Assembly (NCBI GenBank): GCA_038224615.1 | Contig: JBBRFH010000010.1 | Coordinates: forward strand, 1 to 23,519 | Source of the DNA: JBBRFH01 sp038224615 | GTDB lineage: Bacteria; Planctomycetota; Phycisphaerae; Tepidisphaerales; Tepidisphaeraceae | Direction: 5' to 3' | Length of the DNA: 23,519 bases | Shown: in pieces, positions 7,702-13,885 of the stretch | How positions within the stretch are numbered: position 1 is the stretch's first letter | How the letters are laid out: each line of letters begins with the position of its first letter | The notes under the pieces: model-generated | Told to the model about the DNA's origin: nothing | Databases searched by the model: none | What the model saw: only the letters and a program-made list of their open reading frames with translations | Made by a program: the position numbers and the translations under genes

Positions 7702-7853
7702 TGTCATCCTGAGCGCACGCGAAGGATCTTCTTGCCGATGCTGTGGCGTCAACGACGCGCGAGACGGAGTGTGAGATTGTCCGCTTGAGCCCCTCGCCCC
7801 GACAGCGCGCCCTGACACTGCCAGTAGATCCTTCGCTGCTGCTCAGGATGACA
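7702..7853. repeat. Long inverted repeat with 28-bp arms upstream of glyA
   Basis: Left arm 7702-7729 (TGTCATCCTGAGC...GCGAAGGATCT) pairs with right arm 7826-7853 (AGATCCTTCGC...GCTCAGGATGACA), with only a few mismatches in the middle. The arms are separated by about 96 bp that contain no convincing ORF. From memory, the TCATCCTGAGC/GCGAAGGATC core is a widely dispersed palindromic repeat of environmental bacteria. This element fills most of the 388-bp gene-less stretch between 7613 and 8000. The rest of that stretch holds the short CACGAATCT repeat and the glyA promoter candidate. Confidence 0.8.
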
Positions 7854-7938
7854 AACCTGGGGGATGAATCTCACGAACAGACGTGGGCCACCTGAACCTT
7901 TTTGTCGCACAGAATGCGGCATCGGTGCCGGGCGGGTT

Positions 7939-7967
7939 TTGCCGACGGGGGGTGATCTCGCTAGGAT
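7939..7967 (+). promoter_or_regulatory. Candidate sigma-70-type promoter of glyA
   Basis: TTGCCG at 7939-7944 and TAGGAT at 7962-7967 are separated by exactly 17 bp. Each matches the consensus at four of six positions. Transcription would begin near 7974, giving a leader of about 27 nt before ATG 8001. I saw no riboswitch-like fold in so short a leader. The same TTGCCG plus 17 bp arrangement occurs before the gene at 13084. Confidence 0.45.
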
Positions 7968-8000
7968 ATTGGGCTTTCCTGAACGAGAGGACCGCCGATC

Positions 8001-9257
8001 ATGAGCCTTGCAGAGACCGATCCCATCATCGCCGAATTGATCCAGAAAGAGACGAAGCGCCAGCAGGACACGCTGGAGATGATCGCCTCGGAGAACCATA
8101 CGTCGGAATCGGTGATGGAGGCGCAGGGTTCGGTGCTGACCAACAAATATGCCGAGGGGTATCCCGGCCGGCGCTATTACAGCGGGTGCGAGTATTACGA
8201 CGAGATCGAGAAGCTGGCGATCGACCGCGCGTGTCAACTGTTCGGCTGCAAGTACGCTAACGTCCAGCCGCACTCGGGCGCGAACGCCAACTTCGCGGTC
8301 CAACTGGCGTTGTTCAATCCCGGCGACAAGTTCGCCGCGATTGATCTTTCCGATGGCGGGCACCTGACGCACGGCTCGCCGGTGAACGTCAGCGGCAAGT
8401 GGCTGAAGCCGGTCACGTATCACCTAGTCGAAGACGAATCGCGCGACGACTGGGGCTACATCGACTTCGATTCGGTCGAAGCGGTGATGGCCGAGCACAA
8501 GCCGAAGGTGCTGATGTGCGGGTACAGCGCGTACTCGCGGACGATCGACTTCGCGCGCTTCCGCGCCATCGCCGACAAGTACCAGTCGCTGCTGTGGGCG
8601 GACATCGCGCACGTTGCGGGATTGATCGCCGGCGGGGCGCATCCGTCGCCGTTCCCGCATTGCCACGTCGTCACCACCACCACGCACAAGACCCTGCGCG
8701 GCCCGCGCGGGGGGTTGATCCTCACCGACGATGAGGAGCTGGCCAAGCACTTCAACAAGGCCGTCTTCCCCGGCAGCCAGGGCGGGCCGTTGATGCACGT
8801 CATCGCAGCCAAGGCAGTGGCGTTCGGCGAAGACCTCAAGCCGGAATTCAAGACCTACTCGGCCCAGGTCGTGAAGAACTGCAAGCGGCTGGCGAAGGAG
8901 CTGATGGACAAGGGCTTCAAGATCGCCAGCCGAGGCACGGACAATCACCTGTGCCTGATCGACCTGCGTCCGATTGATGCCGAGCTGACCGGCAAGGCCG
9001 CGGCGCTGTGGCTGGAGCAGGTGGGCATCATCGCCAACATGAACACGGTGCCCAACGAGTCGCGCAGCCCGCTGCAGACCAGCGGCATCCGCCTCGGCAC
9101 GCCGGCATTGACGACACGCGGCTTGAAGGAGGACGACATCGCGCAAGTCGCCGGCATCATCGATCGCACGCTCCGCTGCAAGGGTGCCGCCGACACGCTG
9201 GTCGCGATCCGCAAGGACGTGCTGGCGATCTGCGACCGGTTTCCGATGAAGCATTGA
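8001..9257 (+). CDS. glyA: Serine hydroxymethyltransferase
   Basis: A 418-residue PLP enzyme that interconverts serine and glycine while transferring a one-carbon unit to tetrahydrofolate, in the cytoplasm. Length and motifs are canonical: the MIASENHTS start segment at 27-35; KYAEGYPGRRYYSGCE at 49-64; the cofactor-stacking region HSGANAN at 91-97; DIAHVAGLIAGG at 201-212; the Schiff-base lysine K230 in TTTTHKTLRGPRGG; and RLGTPALTTRG near the C-terminal folate-binding part. ATG 8001 is preceded by GAGAGG at 7985-7990, a good ribosome-binding site with 10-nt spacing. The gene is followed by an unusual heptamer hairpin (9269-9353) and then a DUF486 gene on the same strand. Confidence 0.97.
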   Translation: MSLAETDPIIAELIQKETKRQQDTLEMIASENHTSESVMEAQGSVLTNKYAEGYPGRRYYSGCEYYDEIEKLAIDRACQLFGCKYANVQPHSGANANFAVQLALFNPGDKFAAIDLSDGGHLTHGSPVNVSGKWLKPVTYHLVEDESRDDWGYIDFDSVEAVMAEHKPKVLMCGYSAYSRTIDFARFRAIADKYQSLLWADIAHVAGLIAGGAHPSPFPHCHVVTTTTHKTLRGPRGGLILTDDEELAKHFNKAVFPGSQGGPLMHVIAAKAVAFGEDLKPEFKTYSAQVVKNCKRLAKELMDKGFKIASRGTDNHLCLIDLRPIDAELTGKAAALWLEQVGIIANMNTVPNESRSPLQTSGIRLGTPALTTRGLKEDDIAQVAGIIDRTLRCKGAADTLVAIRKDVLAICDRFPMKH

Positions 9258-9268
9258 ACGAAACAGGA

Positions 9269-9353
9269 GTTGATGGTCGATAGTCGATAGTTGATGGTTG
9301 ATAGCAGGCAATTCGCCCCGGGCTATCAACTATCAACTATTGACTATCAACTA
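9269..9353. repeat. Inverted arrays of a 7-bp unit (TTGATAG family), hairpin-forming
   Basis: The left array (about 9270-9304) reads as five 7-bp units: TTGATGG, TCGATAG, TCGATAG, TTGATGG, TTGATAG. The right array (about 9323-9353), read on the reverse strand, gives four units: TTGATAG, TCAATAG, TTGATAG, TTGATAG. The arms can pair over roughly 30 bp around an 18-nt G+C-rich centre (CAGGCAATTCGCCCCGGG). The structure begins 12 nt after the glyA stop and ends 12 nt before the next start codon. It could therefore end glyA transcription or hide the start region of the next gene. Confidence 0.85.
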
Positions 9354-9365
9354 GTTCCCCCCCCC

Positions 9366-9788
9366 ATGTGGACCGTCATCCTTCTCGTCATCTCCAACGT
9401 CTTCATGACCTTCGCATGGTACGGGCACCTGAAGTTCTTCAAGGGCGAAGGCCAGCCAATGTGGCTGATCGTGCTGTTTAGTTGGTCGATCGCGTTCATC
9501 GAGTATTGGTTCGCGGTCCCCGCCAACCGTATCGGCCAGCGCGTGTACGGGATGGACACGTTCCAGCTCAAGACGCTGCAGGAGATCATCACGCTGATCG
9601 TGTTTGCGGTGTTCGCAGTGCTGTTTCTCAAGGAGAAGCTGCAGTGGAACTACCTCGTCGGCTTCGCCTGCCTCGCGGCGGCGGGGTTCTTTGTGTTCAA
9701 TCCGTCGTTCAGTGCAAAGCGGGCAAATGTCGCGGGTGCTGACGCGACTCCCGCCGCAACCTACACTCCGCCAGCGTCCGCTGACTAG
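9366..9788 (+). CDS. DMT-superfamily small membrane protein (DUF486)
   Basis: A 140-residue protein with four hydrophobic segments (about 2-20, 32-50, 75-93 and 96-114). The opening MWTVILLVISNVFMTFAWYGHLK, the central SWSIAFIEYWFAVPANRIG and the following FQLKTLQEIITL are characteristic of the DUF486 family of four-helix proteins related to EmrE-type transporters. The substrate is unknown for the family. Members are usually about 110-120 residues; here an Ala/Thr/Pro-rich C-terminal tail of about 25 residues is added. I chose ATG 9366. The frame is open back to 9291, but that part is only translated repeat. The leader before the ATG is a run of C with no Shine-Dalgarno, and the heptamer hairpin ends 12 nt upstream. 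Confidence 0.88.
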   Translation: MWTVILLVISNVFMTFAWYGHLKFFKGEGQPMWLIVLFSWSIAFIEYWFAVPANRIGQRVYGMDTFQLKTLQEIITLIVFAVFAVLFLKEKLQWNYLVGFACLAAAGFFVFNPSFSAKRANVAGADATPAATYTPPASAD

Positions 9789-9814
9789 AACATTCGTCGA
9801 TTTCGAGGGAAATC

Positions 9815-10201
9815 ATGTCCATGCCGAAGGTAACCATCGTTGCTGGTGTCGTCCTCATCCTGCTCTCGGTCGTCGGCGTTGCCGGCGCGGTGATGCACGG
9901 AAAGAGCTTCATGACGGCGCTCATCCCGTTCATTTTTGGCGACCTGCTTATCGCACTCGGCGCATTTTCGCTGAAGTCCGAATCGCTGCGCAAGCACCTC
10001 ATGCACGGCGCTGCGATGGTCGCGTTGCTGGCGGCGATCGGGGCACTTGTCCCCATGATTCTGCGCGGAAGCCAGATGAGCGCGCTGTCGTGGGTCTGCA
10101 TCGGCGGGCAATTCCTCGTCGGTGCGATTCTCGAAGTGCTCTACGTCCGATCGTTCATCGCAGTCCGTAAGGCACGCGAAGTGGGCGCGATGAACGCCTG
10201 A
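9815..10201 (+). CDS. Small four-helix membrane protein of unknown function
   Basis: A 128-residue protein made almost entirely of four membrane helices (about 6-26, 32-50, 63-82 and 88-113), with a short basic C-terminus. ATG 9815 has a clear ribosome-binding site, GAGGGA at 9805-9810. It starts 26 bp after the DUF486 gene, so the two are probably co-transcribed. The overall pattern (VVLILLSVVGVAG..., FGDLLIALGAFSL, HLMHGAAMVALLAAIGAL) recalls conserved small planctomycete membrane proteins, but I cannot name a family or a function. The 211 bp that follow contain a degenerate repeat and no convincing gene. Confidence 0.85.
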   Translation: MSMPKVTIVAGVVLILLSVVGVAGAVMHGKSFMTALIPFIFGDLLIALGAFSLKSESLRKHLMHGAAMVALLAAIGALVPMILRGSQMSALSWVCIGGQFLVGAILEVLYVRSFIAVRKAREVGAMNA

Positions 10202-10301
10202 ATAAATTCGCTCTTCGCGCCGCTGTGGACCCGCCACTCCGGTCGCGGCGTCCGTGTGCATCGTCTACTTCGCGCTCAACGACACGATCCCCACGACACG
10301 A

Positions 10302-10340
10302 ACAATGGCCTCTCGGTGTCCTCGGTGGTCCCTGTGGCCA
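10302..10340. repeat. Degenerate short-repeat stretch upstream of trpS
   Basis: The segment CTCGGTGTCCTCGGTGG with its flanks contains two near-copies of a TCGGTGTCC/TCGGTGGTCC unit. It resembles the 'ctctgtgtcctctgtgg' dispersed repeats that I recall from environmental bacterial genomes. It lies in the 211-bp gap between the small membrane protein gene and trpS. The open frame that crosses it into trpS is not supported as coding. The resemblance is weak. Confidence 0.3.
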
Positions 10341-10412
10341 ATTCTCTGCCTTCACCGACTGTCAGCCCCGTTCGCCATTGCGTCCGCACGCCGCCCGCTT
10401 AGATTACGACGC

Positions 10413-11501
10413 ATGTCCAAACCGCGCATCCTGACCGGCGATACGCCTACCGGCCGGCTTCATCTGGGTCACTATGTCGGCAGCGTGGAGAATCGGCTCG
10501 CGCTGCAGGATGAGTTCGACTGCTATTTCATCATCGCCAACAAGCACGCCTTCACGACCCGCGCAGAGAGGCCGGACGACATCCGCCAGTCGGTCATCGA
10601 GATCGCCACCGATTACCTCGCCTGCGGCATCGACCCGCAAAGGTCAACGATGTTCATCCAGTCGGAAGTGCCGGCGATCGACGAGCTGACGTTCTTCCTG
10701 GCGATGTTGATCCCGTTCAACCGCGTCATGCGAAATCCGACGCTCACGCAGGAGATCAAGGACAAAAATCTGGGCGACAAATACCCCTTCGGCTTCCCCA
10801 TGTACGCCGTCGGCCAGTGTGCCGACATCCTGGCGTTTCGGCCGGAGCTGGTGCCGGTGGGGGAGGACCAGATCCCGCACCTGGAGCTGACCCGCGAGGT
10901 GGCCCGGAAGTTCAACCAACTCTACTGCAAGGTCGACCCGCACACCCCCGACAAGGACAACGTCAAAGCCGGCGGACTGTTCCCGATCATCGCGCCCAAG
11001 CTGGGACGCGTGAAGCGACTCGTCGGCCTCGGACCGCCGGGTGCCGATGGCAATCTGCTGAAGATGAGCAAGTCGCTCAACAACGCGATCTTCCTCTCCG
11101 ACAGCACCGATGAGATCAAGAAGAAGATCAAGGGCATGTACACCGACCCCAAGCGGCTGCGCGTCAGCGACCCCGGCGAAACCGACCCGGAGAAGAACCC
11201 GCTGTGGGCCTTCCACGAGACGTTCAACACCGATACGGCGTGGATCGACGAGCACCGCGATCTGTACAAGAACGGCAAGGTCGGCGACGTGGTGATCAAG
11301 AACAAACTGGTCGAGGTGATCGACGCCCTGGTCGGCCCGATCCGGGATCGCCGTAAGCATTTTGAGGAGCGTCCTGATGATGTCATTGACGCCCTCAAGC
11401 TCGGCACCGCCCGCGCGAATGTCATCGCCGAAGAAACTCTGGCGCTGGCGAAGAAGGCGATGAAGCAGGACTACTTCCCGAGGAAGCTGTCGATCGGGTG
11501 A
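10413..11501 (+). CDS. trpS: Tryptophanyl-tRNA synthetase
   Basis: A 362-residue class Ic synthetase that attaches tryptophan to tRNA(Trp). Motifs: GDTPTGRLHLGHYVGS at 9-24 with HLGH as the HIGH box; the tRNA/Trp pocket region YPFGFPMYAVGQCADIL at 124-140; GEDQIPHLELTREVARKFN at 150-168; and KMSKS at 217-221. The family is usually 330-350 residues; small insertions near the KMSKS loop account for the excess. I chose ATG 10413, just before the canonical first strand. The frame is open to 10254 but that region looks non-coding. TAGATT at 10400-10405, ending 7 nt before the ATG, could be a -10 box giving a nearly leaderless mRNA. The gene converges with the reverse-strand poly-Q protein gene, leaving 13 bp between stops. 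Confidence 0.95.
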   Translation: MSKPRILTGDTPTGRLHLGHYVGSVENRLALQDEFDCYFIIANKHAFTTRAERPDDIRQSVIEIATDYLACGIDPQRSTMFIQSEVPAIDELTFFLAMLIPFNRVMRNPTLTQEIKDKNLGDKYPFGFPMYAVGQCADILAFRPELVPVGEDQIPHLELTREVARKFNQLYCKVDPHTPDKDNVKAGGLFPIIAPKLGRVKRLVGLGPPGADGNLLKMSKSLNNAIFLSDSTDEIKKKIKGMYTDPKRLRVSDPGETDPEKNPLWAFHETFNTDTAWIDEHRDLYKNGKVGDVVIKNKLVEVIDALVGPIRDRRKHFEERPDDVIDALKLGTARANVIAEETLALAKKAMKQDYFPRKLSIG

Positions 11502-11514
11502 CGGAGTCGGTAAA

Positions 11515-12195
11515 TCAGGCGTTCCGGTCCGGCGGCGGGGGAGATTGCTGCTGCTGCTGCTGCTGCTGTTGCGGTGGCGGGGCGTAGTAGCCTTGCATGG
11601 GCTGGGCGTAGGGGTTGTACGATTGCGGTTGCTGCGGCGAGTAGCCGGGTGGCGGGTAGGCGTGAGGCTGGGGCGCGGTTAGCTGGGGAGCGCGTAACGC
11701 GGCGCGGGTGCCTTGGATGAGCCAGTGGATCGCGAGTCCGAACAGCGCCAACGCGACTGCGACGATGGGCAGCAGGACGAGTCCCTCGCCGCCTTGCATG
11801 ACAGCGCCGCCGCCCCAAAGGAGCATGATCACCGAAACCAGGGCGCAGGCCACGATTCCAAGGATGCACGCGACCACTGACCCACGGCGGGCGAAGATGC
11901 CGATCACAAGCATTGCCAGGGAGATCAGCAGCGCGATCCCGCAGACGACGTACATCGCCATCGCGACCATTTTCGGGTCCATCTGGGCCATCGGACTTTC
12001 GGGCGGAATCGGCACCTTGCCGGCGGCGTAAAAGGCGGCGCTTGCGGCAAAGCACCCGCCGAACAGCAGGCCGACCACACCGAGGATGATCAGCAGCAGC
12101 CCACCCTTGCGCGCCGTCGCCAGTGGGTCGACGGCCGGATACGAATAGCCGTACGGGTATTGCTGCGGATAGGGATTGTACGGCGGTTGGGTCAT
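11515..12195 (-). CDS. Membrane protein with Tyr/Pro-rich N-terminus and poly-Gln/Pro tail
   Basis: A 226-residue protein. The N-terminus (1-23) is rich in Pro/Tyr/Gln. Membrane helices follow at about 31-58, 78-101, 104-124 and 133-155. The C-terminal 65 residues are low-complexity Pro/Gln/Tyr with nine consecutive Gln and a final PPPPDRNA. ATG 12195 overlaps the TGA of rsmE in an ATGA, so translation is probably coupled. The layout resembles the planctomycete and actinobacterial small 'DUF4190-like' membrane proteins with disordered cytosolic tails. I do not recognise the family with certainty and cannot assign a function. The Gln tract is encoded by a CAG microsatellite. Confidence 0.8.
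   Translation of the reverse strand: MTQPPYNPYPQQYPYGYSYPAVDPLATARKGGLLLIILGVVGLLFGGCFAASAAFYAAGKVPIPPESPMAQMDPKMVAMAMYVVCGIALLISLAMLVIGIFARRGSVVACILGIVACALVSVIMLLWGGGAVMQGGEGLVLLPIVAVALALFGLAIHWLIQGTRAALRAPQLTAPQPHAYPPPGYSPQQPQSYNPYAQPMQGYYAPPPQQQQQQQQQSPPPPDRNA
11545..11571. repeat. Trinucleotide microsatellite (CAG)7 flanked by CAA
   Basis: On the forward strand TTG, seven CTG and TTG follow one another. On the coding strand this gives CAA, seven CAG and CAA, which encode Q9 in the tail of the membrane protein. Perfect repeats of this length can change by slippage in whole codons without breaking the frame. A shorter CTG run (about five) encodes the Gln run in the zinc-ribbon protein near 15745. 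Confidence 0.85.
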
Positions 12196-12896
12196 GGGTG
12201 ATCGATCTCGGGACTGAGCAGCATGAGCAGGCCCGCCGACAACACGGCGGCCGTCTCGATGCGGAGAATGGTTGGGCCAAGGCTTGCCGACGTCAAGCCC
12301 GCGGCGCGCATGACGGCCTCTTCGTCGTCGGTCCAGCCGCCTTCGGGACCGACAAGAAGTGTCGAGTGCCGTGTGTCGAGTGTCGAGCGCAGCGGCGTTG
12401 TCGCGGTGGTCGAGAAGTAGATCGCGGTGGTCGGATCGGTCGTCTTCAGAAGCCCGTCGAGCGTCGCCAGCGGCTGGATCGACAGCACGCCGGCGCGGTG
12501 CGATTGCTTGGCGGCTTCGACGGCGATGCGTCGCCAGCGGTCGAGCTTGCCGGCGCCTTCGGGGTGGACGACCGATCTCGCACTGCGCAGCGGCACGAAT
12601 TCGCTCACGCCGATCTCGCTGAGTTTCTCGATCATCCAATCGGCGCGGTCGCCTTTAGGGACGGCGCTGGCGACGGTGATCCGACGTCCGCCCGCACGCT
12701 CGGCGATCGCTTCGACCGTCACGATGACTGTCGGCGCGAGCACCGCGATCGTGCCCCGCGCGACCCGGCCTCGGGCGTCGAACAACTCGACGGTGTCGCC
12801 TACGTCGACGCGCAGGACGTCGCGCAGGTGGTGCGACTCCTCGGCCGATAGCCGCTGGTCGCCAGTGCTGAGCCTGGAAATGTGAACGCGCCGCAT
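12192..12896 (-). CDS. rsmE: 16S rRNA (uracil-1498-N3)-methyltransferase
   Basis: A 234-residue SPOUT-family enzyme that methylates N3 of U1498 in 16S rRNA. Order: N-terminal PUA-like domain (1-70) with HHLRDVLR at 22-29, then the knotted SPOUT domain with the EAAKQSHR motif at 127-134, GPEGG at 183-187 and LGPTILRIETA at 206-216, all diagnostic. Length is normal (about 240). I chose ATG 12896, which begins the conserved MRRVHIS. The open frame runs on to 13676, but only as an antisense shadow of the forward gene there. Unusually, residues 171-179 (STLDTRHST) just before the GPEGG strand are encoded by a 7-bp tandem repeat. The stop overlaps the start of the downstream membrane protein gene (ATGA). 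Confidence 0.94.
   Translation of the reverse strand: MRRVHISRLSTGDQRLSAEESHHLRDVLRVDVGDTVELFDARGRVARGTIAVLAPTVIVTVEAIAERAGGRRITVASAVPKGDRADWMIEKLSEIGVSEFVPLRSARSVVHPEGAGKLDRWRRIAVEAAKQSHRAGVLSIQPLATLDGLLKTTDPTTAIYFSTTATTPLRSTLDTRHSTLLVGPEGGWTDDEEAVMRAAGLTSASLGPTILRIETAAVLSAGLLMLLSPEIDHP
12359..12387. repeat. 7-bp tandem repeat inside the rsmE coding sequence
   Basis: Four consecutive units, GTGTCGA, GTGCCGT, GTGTCGA and GTGTCGA, start at 12359. On the coding strand they give CTCGACACTCGACAC-type sequence and encode the polar residues S-T-L-D-T-R-H-S-T of RsmE. They sit between the strand AIYFSTTATT and the cofactor-binding LLVGPEGG. From memory, TCGAGTGTCGAG-type heptamers are usually intergenic in such genomes, so placement in a conserved enzyme is noteworthy. 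Confidence 0.8.
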
Positions 12897-12980
12897 TGAT
12901 TGCGATTGTCGCTGCGATGCGCCGGCGTGCAATCGGCGATCGCCACGGCAGAGGCGATGGTCCACGCGACGGCGCAGGAA

Positions 12981-13009
12981 TTGCCGGGGTGGGTCACGGG
13001 CGATATCAT
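12981..13009 (+). promoter_or_regulatory. Candidate sigma-70-type promoter of the 13084 gene
   Basis: TTGCCG at 12981-12986 and TATCAT at 13004-13009 are separated by exactly 17 bp. The -10 box matches five of six consensus positions. Transcription would start near 13016 and give a leader of about 68 nt. The element lies in the 187-bp gap between the divergent rsmE gene and the forward gene. Confidence 0.5.
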
Positions 13010-13083
13010 CGCGCGGTTTCCGGGAAGTCTGTTCTCCGCCGCCGCGCGACCGCCGCGCTCGCGACACGTCGAAAGGATGCGCG

Positions 13084-13869
13084 TTGTCCCAGGGTGCCGT
13101 GAAAGACTTGCCTGACCCACTCGACCAGCCCGTCGCGTCGAAGGGCGCGAACCTGCGCGGCGACGATGCGCGCGGCGGCAGCCCGGACGACCTGCTGTCG
13201 CAGATGGCCGACGAGGCGATCGACAAGCTGATGGCCGACTCCGAGAAGGGCGGCGGCGCGTCGTCGGCGTCGCCAGTCGATCCGGATGAGTCCGTCGTGC
13301 CTGCCGGCAAACTGCAGTCCGAACTCGACACGCTGTTCAACAAGCTCGACGAACCGTCCGCCGCCCCGGTAGCACGCGTCGATCCCGATGCCACATCGGA
13401 AAATGCCGCACCGGATGATGCCGCGGCGGATGAGGACGCAACGCAGTCGGCCGCTGCGGAACTCATCGAACCCGCTGCGAGCGAAGCCGTCCCGGTCGCA
13501 GCAGCAGAAATCGCCCACGCTGCGCCGGCCGAAGCGCAGCCCGCACCGGTGACGCCTGCGGAGGCACACGCGAGCGTCGCTTCGTCGCCGGACCCTGCGC
13601 CGCAGATGCCGCCGAATCTGTCGCCGGACGTTGCCGGGCGGGCGCCCGACGTGAAGGCGCTGCTCGACGAGGCCATCGCGACGGCGCCGTCGCACTCGCG
13701 TCAGTCGCAGGTCGAATCAATCCTGCTCGTGCCGCTGCGCATCTTGAATGCCCCATTCAACAGTCTCGGCGACGGTGCGCGAAACGCACTCGGCCAGATC
13801 GGCATCGTCACGTTACTGAACGCGATCGCCGTGCTCGTGTACGTCCTGTGGTTTCGACGCGGGCACTGA
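13084..13869 (+). CDS. Ala/Pro/Asp-rich protein with a C-terminal membrane anchor
   Basis: A 261-residue protein of unknown function. The start is a TTG at 13084, supported by GAAAGGA at 13071-13077 (6-nt spacing). The nearby ATG at 13077 is in another frame. The N-terminal 80 residues contain two short helical motifs, DDLLSQMADEAIDKLMADSE and KLQSELDTLFNKLDEP. The first is loosely reminiscent of the LLSQxEIDxLL motif at the N-terminus of FliM/FliN, but that likeness is too weak for an assignment. Residues about 90-190 are low-complexity Ala/Pro/Glu and probably disordered. The last about 25 residues are a hydrophobic helix ending in WFRRGH, so the protein is probably tail-anchored with most of it in the cytoplasm. 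It converges with nadE, with 16 bp between stops. Confidence 0.75.
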   Translation: MSQGAVKDLPDPLDQPVASKGANLRGDDARGGSPDDLLSQMADEAIDKLMADSEKGGGASSASPVDPDESVVPAGKLQSELDTLFNKLDEPSAAPVARVDPDATSENAAPDDAAADEDATQSAAAELIEPAASEAVPVAAAEIAHAAPAEAQPAPVTPAEAHASVASSPDPAPQMPPNLSPDVAGRAPDVKALLDEAIATAPSHSRQSQVESILLVPLRILNAPFNSLGDGARNALGQIGIVTLLNAIAVLVYVLWFRRGH

Positions 13870-13885
13870 CGCTACGTTCCTGTTG

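Noticed and set aside
7883..8260. Forward ORF of 125 codons overlapping the start of glyA in another frame
   Set aside because: It lies over the glyA promoter and coding sequence, with a composition typical of a shadow frame.
9291..9365. Upstream start of the DUF486 gene at 9291
   Set aside because: The extension is a translation of the heptamer hairpin. The family begins at MWTV.
10254..10412. Upstream start of trpS at 10254
   Set aside because: The extension has no similarity to TrpRS and crosses a degenerate repeat; ATG 10413 precedes the first conserved strand.
12900..13115. Small forward ORF of 71 codons before the 13084 gene
   Set aside because: It has no ribosome-binding site, overlaps the candidate promoter and the downstream gene's start, and shows no protein-like features.
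12897..13676. Long reverse-strand open frame extending rsmE upstream by about 260 codons
   Set aside because: It is Ser/Ala/Gly low-complexity, antisense to the forward gene at 13084 that has its own ribosome-binding site and promoter, and RsmE has its normal start at 12896.
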